Source: Hydrogenophaga sp. (GTDB taxonomy: Bacteria; Pseudomonadota; Gammaproteobacteria; Burkholderiales; Burkholderiaceae_C). Taken from it: a DNA stretch of 64,000 bases. The notes beneath the pieces were generated by a model. The model was not told where the DNA came from. It saw nothing but the letters and a program-made list of their open reading frames with translations, and searched no databases. The stretch's first letter is position 1; each line of letters opens with the position of its first letter. The stretch spans positions 124,001 through 188,000 of the forward strand of contig JACVCO010000006.1 in NCBI GenBank assembly GCA_016741995.1, given 5' to 3'. A program made the translations under genes and the position numbers. Shown piece by piece: positions 8,422-15,699 of this stretch.

Positions 8422-9126
8422 TCATACGCCGATGCGCGAGGCAATCGCGTCGAAATCGCGCCGCAGGGTGTCGGCATCGAAGCCATCCACCACGCGACCG
8501 GAAGCCATGAGGTAGTGCCGGTCGGCCAGGTTGGCCGCGAAGCGCACGTTCTGCTCCACCAGCACGATGGTGTAGCCGCGCGTGCGCAGCCTGGCGATCA
8601 GCTCGCCGATGCGTTCCACGATCACCGGCGCCAGGCCTTCGGTGGGTTCGTCGAGCAGCAACACGCGCGCCCCGGTGCGCAGGATGCGCGCGATCGCCAG
8701 CATCTGCTGCTCGCCACCCGAGAGGTGCGTGCCGGCCGAGTTCGCGCGCTCGGCCAGGTTGGGAAAGAGTTCGTACAGCTCGGCCTCGCTCATGCCGCCC
8801 TGGGCCACCACGGGTGGCAGGCGCAGGTTCTCGCGCACGCTCAGCGTGGCGTAGATGCCGCGGTCGTCGGGGCAGTAGGCGATGCCCTGGCGCGCGATGC
8901 GGTGCGGTGCCGTGGCGATGAGTTGCTGGCCGCGCAGGCGGATCGCGCCCTCGCGCCGGTCCACCAGGCCCATGATGCTGCGCAACAGCGTGGTCTTGCC
9001 GGCGCCGTTGCGGCCCAACAGGGCCACCACCTCGCCCTCGTTCACGTGCAGGCTGGTGCCGTGCAGGGCCTGGCTCGGGCCGTACCAGGCGCACAGGTTT
9101 TCAATCTGCAGCAAAGGCTCAGCCAT
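8422..9126 (-). CDS. livF: ABC transporter ATP-binding protein LivF
   Basis: A 234-aa ATPase of the LivF type. Walker A is GRNGAGKTT, the signature is LSGGEQQMLAIARIL, Walker B is VLLLDEPTEGL and the switch His lies in VLVEQNVRF. The start MAEPLLQIENL overlaps livG by 8 bp; the frame continues upstream without homology. It ends 14 bp from the convergent AraC gene, which separates it from the livHM half of the same system. Confidence 0.9.
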   Translation of the reverse strand: MAEPLLQIENLCAWYGPSQALHGTSLHVNEGEVVALLGRNGAGKTTLLRSIMGLVDRREGAIRLRGQQLIATAPHRIARQGIAYCPDDRGIYATLSVRENLRLPPVVAQGGMSEAELYELFPNLAERANSAGTHLSGGEQQMLAIARILRTGARVLLLDEPTEGLAPVIVERIGELIARLRTRGYTIVLVEQNVRFAANLADRHYLMASGRVVDGFDADTLRRDFDAIASRIGV

Positions 9127-9904
9127 GGGCGGCTCCCGTGGACACCGCGGCATGGGTGTGGGTGCCCTGGCCCAGGTAGGCCTCGACCACGCGCGGATCC
9201 TTCGACACCGCGGCGTAGTCGCCCTCGGCCAGCACCTCGCCACGCGCCAGCACGGTGATGCGGTCGCACAGATCGGCCACCACCGACAGATTGTGTTCCA
9301 CCATCAGCACGGTGCGGCCTTGCGCGGCGCGGCGGATGAGCTGCGCGGCCTGCACGATGTCCTCGGCGCCCATGCCGGCCATGGGCTCGTCGAGCAGCAG
9401 CACACGCGGCTTGAGCGCCAGCGTGGTGGCCAGCTCCAGCGCGCGCTTGCGGCCGTAGGGCAGCTCCGCCGCGGGCACCGTCGTCCATTCGCTCAGGCCC
9501 ACCTCGGCCAGCAGTTCGTGGGTGCGGTCGTCGAAGCGCGCGAGCACGCGCTCGCTGCGCCACCAATCCATGGAGAACCCCCGCTCGCGCTGCACCGCCA
9601 GGCGCACGTTCTCGAACACGCTGAGCTGCCCGAACACGGCCGAGATCTGGAACGAACGCACCAAGCCGTCGCGCGCCACGGCGTCGGCCTTGCGGCGCGT
9701 GATGTCTTCGCCCTGGTAACGGATGCGCCCCGCCGTGGGTTCGATGAAGCGCGTGAGCAGGTTGAAGCAGGTCGTCTTGCCGGCGCCGTTGGGGCCGATG
9801 AGGGCGTGGATGCTGCCCTCGGCCACCGACAGGTTCACGTCGAGCACGGCGTGGAACCCGTTGAAGCTGCGGCTGAGCCCCTGCGTTTCGAGAATGGCCT
9901 TCAT
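9119..9904 (-). CDS. livG: ABC transporter ATP-binding protein LivG
   Basis: A 261-aa ATPase of the LivG type with Walker A GPNGAGKTT, the family-specific RSFQISAVFGQLSVFENV, Walker B VLLLDEPMAGMG and H-loop MVEHNLSVV. The canonical LSGGQ is replaced by LPYGRKRALELA, which is usual in LivG proteins. It follows the binding-protein gene after 81 bp and overlaps livF by 8 bp. Confidence 0.9.
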   Translation of the reverse strand: MKAILETQGLSRSFNGFHAVLDVNLSVAEGSIHALIGPNGAGKTTCFNLLTRFIEPTAGRIRYQGEDITRRKADAVARDGLVRSFQISAVFGQLSVFENVRLAVQRERGFSMDWWRSERVLARFDDRTHELLAEVGLSEWTTVPAAELPYGRKRALELATTLALKPRVLLLDEPMAGMGAEDIVQAAQLIRRAAQGRTVLMVEHNLSVVADLCDRITVLARGEVLAEGDYAAVSKDPRVVEAYLGQGTHTHAAVSTGAAHG

Positions 9905-9985
9905 GGGGATGTCCTGGCGGCGGGGGAACGCGCCGTCACTGGGAAAACGCCCGCGGCTGCGACACCGCGCCGCGGGCGGCGATGC

Positions 9986-11203
9986 TCACTTCTTGACGAG
10001 GTAGCAGGTGCTCTGCGCCAGCGGCATGAAGGCCTGCTCGGCAGGGATGGTCTTCACCGGCTTGAGGTAATCCCAGGCGTACTTGGACTCGGCCGGGCTC
10101 TTCACTTCCCACAGGTACATGTCGTGCACCATGCGGCCGTCGGCGCGGATCTTGCCGTTCTTGGCGAACATGTCGTTGATCGGCATCTCGCGCATCTTGG
10201 CCGACACGGCATCCGGGTCGTCGCTGCCCGCGGCCTGCACCGCCTTGAGGTAGTGCAGCGTGGACGAGTAATCACCCGCGTGCGCCATGTTGGGCATGTG
10301 GCCCACGCGCTGCATGAAGCGGCGCGCGAAGGCACGCGATTCGTCGTTCATGTCCCAGTACCAGGCGTTGGTGAGCTGCAGGCCCTGCGCGGTCTGCAGG
10401 CCGAGCGAGTGCACGTCCTGGATCCACAGCAGCAGCGCGGCCAGCTTCTGGTTCTTGGTGACACCGAACTCCTGCGCGGCCTTGATGGCGTTGATGGTGT
10501 CGTTGCCGGTGGAGGCCAGGCCGATGATCTTGGCCTTGGAAGCCTGGGCCTGCAGCATGTACGACGAGAAATCGGTGGTGCCCAGCGGGTGGCGCGCAGC
10601 GCCCACCACGCGGCCCTTGCTGGCGCGCACCACGTCGCTCACCTGCTGCTCCAGGCCGATGCCGAACGCGAAATCCACCGTGAGGAAGAACCAGGTGTCG
10701 CCACCGCCTTCGGCGATGGTCTTGCCCGTGCCGTGCGCGAGCGAGTAGGCGTCGTAGGCGTAGTGCACGGCGTAGGGCGAGCACTGCGCGTTCGTCACGC
10801 CCACGTTGGACGCGTTGTTGACGATGACGTGGCGCTTCTTCTCCTTGGCCACGCCGGCCACGGCCAGGGCCACGCCCGAGTTGGCCAGGTCGTTGATCAT
10901 GTCCACACCGCCGGTGTCGAACCACTCGCGGGCCTTCGCAGCCCCCACATCGGCCTTGTTCTGGTGGTCGGCGGATACGACGTCGATGTTCTTGCCGAAC
11001 ATCTTGCCGCCGAAGTCCTCCACGGCCATCTTCACGGCTTCGACAGCGCCCTTGCCCGAGATGTCGGCATAGACGCCCGAGATGTCGGTCAGCACGCCGA
11101 TGCGCAGCACGTCGTTGGACAGCGTGCCCGACTGGGCCTGCGCGCTACCCACACCCGCGGCCACCACGCTGGCGGCCGCCCAATGCAACAGTTTCTTGCT
11201 CAT
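9986..11203 (-). CDS. ABC transporter periplasmic substrate-binding protein (LivK-like)
   Basis: A 405-aa periplasmic binding protein of the Peripla_BP_6 type. A Sec signal peptide MSKKLLHWAAASVVAAGVGSAQA precedes the mature domain, which starts with the typical LRIGVLTDISGVYADISGKG. It is the first gene of the minus-strand transporter operon and has AGGAG before the ATG. Its counterpart at 20531 is clearly paralogous (VKMAVEDFGGKMFGKNIDVV against ARMAVEDFGAAAKGMKVEIV), so the two systems are likely related duplicates with different ligands. Confidence 0.9.
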   Translation of the reverse strand: MSKKLLHWAAASVVAAGVGSAQAQSGTLSNDVLRIGVLTDISGVYADISGKGAVEAVKMAVEDFGGKMFGKNIDVVSADHQNKADVGAAKAREWFDTGGVDMINDLANSGVALAVAGVAKEKKRHVIVNNASNVGVTNAQCSPYAVHYAYDAYSLAHGTGKTIAEGGGDTWFFLTVDFAFGIGLEQQVSDVVRASKGRVVGAARHPLGTTDFSSYMLQAQASKAKIIGLASTGNDTINAIKAAQEFGVTKNQKLAALLLWIQDVHSLGLQTAQGLQLTNAWYWDMNDESRAFARRFMQRVGHMPNMAHAGDYSSTLHYLKAVQAAGSDDPDAVSAKMREMPINDMFAKNGKIRADGRMVHDMYLWEVKSPAESKYAWDYLKPVKTIPAEQAFMPLAQSTCYLVKK

Positions 11204-11499
11204 TTGTCTCCTCTTGGATGGTCAGCCCCGAACCCGGCGTTCGAGTGGACGAATCCTAGGAAGACGATGCCACGCCAACCATGACCTGAAGGCACAGGCA
11301 TCTACTCAAAACCCACACTTCTGCGGGTGATCCCGGGGTGGGTTTTCCCGAGTGACCGCCTCATTCCGCTCCGCCGAATCCACCGATGTGGGATTAGCGC
11401 GACGGCCAGGCTGAAAACCGTGAGCGATGATGTCGACGCTCTGGACGGGACTCGAACGCGGCTCGTAAAGCCGCCAAAACCAGCGGGATGGGAGGAACC
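11204..11499. other. Intergenic region with one inverted repeat and a tRNA-like fragment
   Basis: This 296-bp region separates the divergent binding-protein and oxidase genes. It contains a perfect 9-bp inverted repeat, AAAACCCAC at 11308-11316 and GTGGGTTTT at 11338-11346, with a 21-bp spacer. Near 11441-11475 the minus strand carries GTTCGAGTCCCGTCCAG, like a tRNA T-arm end but without a matching stem or the rest of a tRNA. No credible gene is seen. It must hold promoters for both flanking units. Confidence 0.5.
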
Positions 11500-12951
11500 A
11501 TGATCGACCACGATCGGCGAAAACTCGTGCTGGCCTCATCGGCCATGGTGACAGGTGCCGTCCTGCCGGTTTCATCGAGGGCTCAGCAGCGCAGCGTCAT
11601 GAACGACGCGAGCGGCTTGTCGGCCACGCCTGTATTCAGCCATCGGATACTCAATACGGATACCGAGGAGAACCTCATCGCGGCGCTCCGCGCCGAACTG
11701 AAGTCCGCCACCTCCCAGAAGCGTCCGGTGGCCATCGCAGCAGCCCGGCATTCGATGGGCGGGCAGAGCCTAGCGCGCAACGGGAGCGTCATCACCTTCG
11801 CTGCGCCACGATGCGATGTAGACAAGTCCGCTGGTGTGTTTCGTGTGCAGGCGGGAACGCGCTGGCATGAAGCGATGCAGGTGCTGGATCCGCTGCGCGA
11901 ATCGCCAGCGGTCATGCAATCGAACAGTGACTTCGCTGTCGGCTCGACGTTCTCGGTGAACGCCCACGGGTGGCCAGCTCCCTACGGGCCCTTCGGCGCC
12001 ACCGTCCGCGCGATTCGATTGATGTTGTCGGACGGATCAATCCTTACTTGCTCGCGGACGGAAAACACCGAACTCTTCAGTCTCGCGATGGGTGGCTATG
12101 GACTGGTCGGCATCCTTCTGGACCTGGAAGTGGAGATGGTGCCGAACACCTTGATGCGACCCGAATACGAGCGCATGGACGCAGACGCCTTGGCGAACCG
12201 CTTCCTGAAGAAGCTGGCCGATACGGCCATGGTCAGGTTGCTATACGCCCGCCTCAACGTCGCGCGAGCCAACTTCTTCAGCGAGGCGCTGCTGGTGAGC
12301 TACACGGCCGATCCGACACCGCCCGAAGGCTTGCCACCCGTCACCCGCCGCGGCGCCTTGACCGGGCTTTCAAGGTCCGTTTATCGCGCGCAGATCGGCT
12401 CCGAGCCAGCCAAGCGGGCACGCTGGGTCGCCGAAACACAGGGCGCCCCGCGGCTGGGCTCGGGCGTGGCGACACGCAACACGCTGCTGAACGAGCCCGT
12501 TTCCAACCTGGGCGCTTCGCCGGCGGGGCGCACCGACATCCTTCATGAGTACTTTGTGCCACCGGCGCGCTTCAATGCCTTCCTGAGCGCATGCAGGCAG
12601 ATCATTCCCAAGGCCAAAGCCGAGTTTCTGAATGTCACGCTGCGCTACGTCGCTCGCGATGACACCAGCGTGCTGTCCTTCGCACCCGCCAACAGAATCG
12701 CAGCGGTCATGTCCTTCTCCCAGGCCATGACGTCCGAAGGCGAGGCCGACATGTTGCTGATGACCGAAGCGCTCATCGATCAGGTATCAGCCTTGGGCGG
12801 TAGTTACTACCTGCCCTATCGCTTGCACGCGCGGGTCGACCAATTTCACCGCATCTACCCCGGAGCGGAGCGTTTTGCCGCGCGCAAGCGCCACTACGAC
12901 CCCGGCCTGCTCTTCCGCAACGCGCTTTGGGACAACTACCTTGCCGTCTGA
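11500..12951 (+). CDS. Exported FAD-linked oxidase (PCMH-FAD, aldonolactone oxidase-type C-terminus)
   Basis: A 483-aa protein. It begins MIDHDRRKLVLASSAMVTGA, a twin-arginine-like signal ending near SRAQQ. Residues about 65-240 form a PCMH-type FAD-binding domain (RPVAIAAARHSMGGQSLARN carries the His often used for covalent FAD; GGYGLVGILLDLEVEMVP). The C-terminal half resembles D-arabinono-1,4-lactone oxidase. The second ATG is chosen because GGGAGG lies 5 bp before it. First gene of a tight four-gene unit with membrane proteins, so it probably passes electrons at the membrane or to oxygen in the periplasm. Substrate unknown. Confidence 0.82.
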   Translation: MIDHDRRKLVLASSAMVTGAVLPVSSRAQQRSVMNDASGLSATPVFSHRILNTDTEENLIAALRAELKSATSQKRPVAIAAARHSMGGQSLARNGSVITFAAPRCDVDKSAGVFRVQAGTRWHEAMQVLDPLRESPAVMQSNSDFAVGSTFSVNAHGWPAPYGPFGATVRAIRLMLSDGSILTCSRTENTELFSLAMGGYGLVGILLDLEVEMVPNTLMRPEYERMDADALANRFLKKLADTAMVRLLYARLNVARANFFSEALLVSYTADPTPPEGLPPVTRRGALTGLSRSVYRAQIGSEPAKRARWVAETQGAPRLGSGVATRNTLLNEPVSNLGASPAGRTDILHEYFVPPARFNAFLSACRQIIPKAKAEFLNVTLRYVARDDTSVLSFAPANRIAAVMSFSQAMTSEGEADMLLMTEALIDQVSALGGSYYLPYRLHARVDQFHRIYPGAERFAARKRHYDPGLLFRNALWDNYLAV

Positions 12952-12964
12952 CGACAAACACGCC

Positions 12965-13372
12965 ATGAACATCCTCCGTCGCATCACGCTTGTTTACGCT
13001 GTCGTTCTAGGGCTGGTGACTGCCCTCAACTACGTACCTGGTCTCACAGACGATCAGGGACGGGTTTTTGGCATCTTCGCGCTCGACCTGTACGACGACC
13101 TGCTGCATTTCGCATCCGCTGCATGGGCGGCTGCCGCAGCGTGGACATCCACACGCGCATGCGTCATCTACCTCAAGGTGTTCGGCAGCCTGTACCTGCT
13201 GGATGGGCTCCTGGGACTGGCCACAGGATCGGGGTTCCTGGATCTGGCCATCGTCGTGTATGGCATTCAACCGCTGCCGTTGCAGTTCAAGTTCTTGGCC
13301 AACCTGCCGCATATCGCACTGGGCGGCTTTGCGGCATACGCGGGATTCGTTCTCGCGCGACGCCATGCCTAA
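12965..13372 (+). CDS. Small integral membrane protein (about four TM segments)
   Basis: A 135-aa hydrophobic protein with about four membrane segments (starting ITLVYAVVLGLVTALNYVPG, then FASAAWAAAAAW, YLLDGLLGLATG and IALGGFAAYAGFVLA). The conserved-looking loop DLYDDLLHFASA lies between TM1 and TM2. No specific family was recognised; it resembles DUF4383-like proteins. It starts 13 bp after the oxidase gene and overlaps the next gene by 8 bp. A role as membrane partner of the exported oxidase is inferred from context only. Confidence 0.75.
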   Translation: MNILRRITLVYAVVLGLVTALNYVPGLTDDQGRVFGIFALDLYDDLLHFASAAWAAAAAWTSTRACVIYLKVFGSLYLLDGLLGLATGSGFLDLAIVVYGIQPLPLQFKFLANLPHIALGGFAAYAGFVLARRHA

Positions 13373-14450
13373 GCGCCGAATGTTGCTGATCGGACTGGGC
13401 CTCGGACTCGGTCTCGTCCTGTTTCTAGCAGCCGCCATCGCTCCCATCGCGTGGATCGAAGCCAGCTGCATGGAAACGCCGGTCGACGACAGCGCGACCT
13501 ACAGCCCTATCCTCTCGCCCGAACATCGTCGCCCGGAGACCAATACGTATGTCACATACCCTGAGTGGTTGATCGTTCACGTATACGAGGACTACGCTGC
13601 CGTGGCCCACGCAGAGGGTGAATCGGCCTTCCCTTATTTCTCCAGCATCGGCAGGTACTGGTCGAACCTGTGTGTGATGACCCGACACGCGTCGGCACGT
13701 GGCGGCATCACAAGCGACTCGAAAGCCATGCTGTACACCATCGGCGTCAGCTTCTCGATCGAAATGGCCCTGAAGGGTGCCTACGAAAAAACCATGGGCT
13801 GGCTTACCGAAACGATTGGCGGTGAACCAGCGACGCCGGAAGACCGGTTCGCACGCGCTGTGGCAGACGACTACGCCCTTTTCCTGGTCCAAGCGCCTTG
13901 GTATGCGTATCCGTTCACCCAGAAATTGAAGACCTTCTGGAGGGAGGTTCCATGGGGTGAAGGCAATGTCATTCGCAAGCTCGAACGGCGCGCTTCATTC
14001 AGTCTGGAATTCGGTTTCAAGGCACTGTATGCGCGGGCCATCGGTGCGCTCGCGGGCATGGCACCGGCACCGCTGCAAGTTCGCAGCGTCGTGCGTGGAT
14101 GGGACACTTCCGGAGTCCAAGAAGCAGACATCAAGACCTTCGAGGCGCTTGCAGGCGGCTTGCAAGTCATCGAAACCTCTCGCTACCGGGACTTCACTCA
14201 CATCGTTCGGCGCTTGTCGATGCGCGGAGTCGATATCGTGGAAATCGCGGGCAACGACGAAGTCTTTACCACCATCCTTTTACCAACCAAGGTACCCGGG
14301 CTGGTTGGCCAGTCACTTATTGACTCGCCAGTTGCGGCCCGCCCTGGTTGGCACCGAGAGGGCCTACTCGTGAAGGTCATCGACCTGGGCCCGCTGGTGC
14401 GCCGGCTCGCCTCGATTGGCGGCGAACTGGAGCATGTCTATGAGTACTGA
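13365..14450 (+). CDS. Membrane-anchored protein of unknown function in the oxidase operon
   Basis: A 361-aa protein with one N-terminal membrane anchor (MLLIGLGLGLGLVLFLAAAI) and a large, probably periplasmic domain. Distinctive segments are TYVTYPEWLIVHVYEDYAAV, a C-M-E-T region just after the anchor (SCMETPVDD), AMLYTIGVSFSIEMALKGAYE and VDIVEIAGNDEVFTTILLP. A second hydrophobic stretch occurs near FSLEFGFKALYARAIGALAG. I do not recognise the family. It overlaps its neighbours by 8 bp and 11 bp, so the operon is translationally coupled. Start is the first ATG compatible with that overlap. Confidence 0.72.
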   Translation: MPKRRMLLIGLGLGLGLVLFLAAAIAPIAWIEASCMETPVDDSATYSPILSPEHRRPETNTYVTYPEWLIVHVYEDYAAVAHAEGESAFPYFSSIGRYWSNLCVMTRHASARGGITSDSKAMLYTIGVSFSIEMALKGAYEKTMGWLTETIGGEPATPEDRFARAVADDYALFLVQAPWYAYPFTQKLKTFWREVPWGEGNVIRKLERRASFSLEFGFKALYARAIGALAGMAPAPLQVRSVVRGWDTSGVQEADIKTFEALAGGLQVIETSRYRDFTHIVRRLSMRGVDIVEIAGNDEVFTTILLPTKVPGLVGQSLIDSPVAARPGWHREGLLVKVIDLGPLVRRLASIGGELEHVYEY

Positions 14451-14739
14451 GTGGCGACCACTCGTCGCCACCGGAATGTTCGCCTTTGCATGCTGCCTAG
14501 CCACGCTGTCTGCCTTGGCACATCGGTCCCGACCGGCTGACGAGGTGGTCGCGTGGGCGCCACCAGAGCGGCGGGCACAGATGCTCTCTGCATCCCCGGT
14601 GTCGGTCGTGGACGCGGGACGGAATGGCTTCGTTGTGCTGCGCGGAGACTCCCCCGGTTTCGTGGGTACCTTGTACGCCCGTGGCGCGTGGTTGGTACTT
14701 CCTGCCCGGAGAAGCACCGGATGCGCTTCCGTTCGATAG
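14440..14739 (+). CDS. Small single-pass membrane protein in the oxidase operon
   Basis: A 99-aa protein that begins MSTEWRPLVATGMFAFACCL, giving one N-terminal membrane segment followed by a soluble domain of about 65 residues (VVDAGRNGFVVLRGDSPGFV). It overlaps the previous gene by 11 bp. No family recognised. As the last gene of the four-gene unit it is probably an accessory membrane component. A perfect 7-bp hairpin lies 31 bp after the stop. Confidence 0.62.
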   Translation: MSTEWRPLVATGMFAFACCLATLSALAHRSRPADEVVAWAPPERRAQMLSASPVSVVDAGRNGFVVLRGDSPGFVGTLYARGAWLVLPARRSTGCASVR

Positions 14740-14769
14740 CGGCCACGCGACTTGAAGTTCTGGAGCGCA

Positions 14770-14786
14770 GCTTCAGGAGCTGAAGC
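14770..14786. repeat. Hairpin after the oxidase operon
   Basis: GCTTCAG, three bases, then CTGAAGC form a perfect 7-bp stem between the oxidase operon and the convergent enoyl-CoA hydratase gene. There is no T-run on either side, so it is only a weak terminator candidate. Confidence 0.35.
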
Positions 14787-14835
14787 GAACAGGCCGCGTC
14801 CGCCAGCAGCGCGAGGTCGCGCCGGGAAGCGCCTC

Positions 14836-15600
14836 TCAGACCTTCGAAAAATCCGGCTTGCGCCGTTCCATGAACGCCCCGAACGCCTCCTTGGCCGCCG
14901 GCTCGCGCAGCATGCGCCCGAAGCTCGCGCCCTCTTCCGCAATGGTCTTGATCACCAGATCGCTCTGGCCCTTCTTCATGAGGCGCTTGGTTTCGATGAG
15001 CGAGCTCAGCGGCTTGGCGGCGAGTTTCTTCGCCACGCCTTGCGCGTAGGTGCTGGCCTCGGTGGGGGGCAGCACGCGGTTGACCAGGCCCACCTCCAGC
15101 GCGGCCTCGGCCATGAAGGGTTCGCCCAGCAGCAGCGCCTCGGCGGCGCGGTGGTAGCCCAGCATCTGCGGCACCAGCAGGCTGCTGGCGGCTTCGGGGC
15201 ACAGGCCCAGGTTCACGAAGGGCATGGAGAACGCGGCGTTGTCGCCGGCGTAGACCAGGTCACAGTGGAACAACATCGTGGTGCCCACGCCCACCGCCGG
15301 CCCGCACACCGCGGCCAGCAGCGGCTTGGGGAAGGTGGCGATGCCCTGCAGGAAGCGGAACACCGGTGAATCCAGCCCCGCGGGCGGGTTGTTGAGGAAA
15401 TCGCCGATGTCGTTGCCGGCGGAGAACACGGTTTCGTGGCCCTGGAACAGCACCACGCGCACGGCCGGGTCGTCCACCGCGCTGGCCAGCGCGTCGGCCA
15501 TGGCGCCGTACATGGCCGAGGTGATGGAGTTCTTCTTGTCGACCCGGTTGAGGGTGACGGTGCGGATGCCGGCTTCGGTGTGGACGAGGATGTCGCTCAT
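14836..15600 (-). CDS. Enoyl-CoA hydratase/isomerase family protein
   Basis: A 254-aa crotonase-fold protein. The oxyanion-hole motifs are FSAGNDIGDFL and CGPAVGVGTTMLFHCDLVYAG, and the catalytic region includes NLGLCPEAASSLLVPQMLG with one glutamate. The start MSDILVHTEAG is chosen as the natural N-terminus; the frame upstream is non-homologous. It is a single gene, convergent with the oxidase unit and divergent from the patatin gene. The single Glu and FLNN loop fit PaaG/ECI-type isomerases as well as hydratases, so exact activity is open. Confidence 0.87.
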   Translation of the reverse strand: MSDILVHTEAGIRTVTLNRVDKKNSITSAMYGAMADALASAVDDPAVRVVLFQGHETVFSAGNDIGDFLNNPPAGLDSPVFRFLQGIATFPKPLLAAVCGPAVGVGTTMLFHCDLVYAGDNAAFSMPFVNLGLCPEAASSLLVPQMLGYHRAAEALLLGEPFMAEAALEVGLVNRVLPPTEASTYAQGVAKKLAAKPLSSLIETKRLMKKGQSDLVIKTIAEEGASFGRMLREPAAKEAFGAFMERRKPDFSKV

Positions 15601-15699
15601 GGCTTTGCAAGGGGGTGTGAAAACAGCGGGCCAAGTTACCACGAAGGCCCCGTGGGCGGCCTAGACTTGGCTCCCTCGAACTGTCTCCCAGACGACGCC

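Noticed and set aside
11441-11475. Possible tRNA gene
   Set aside because: Only a T-arm-like end is present; the T-stem does not pair and no anticodon or acceptor stem can be built.
14770-14786. Terminator after the oxidase operon
   Set aside because: The stem is perfect but short and lacks a T-tract on both sides; kept only as a low-confidence repeat.
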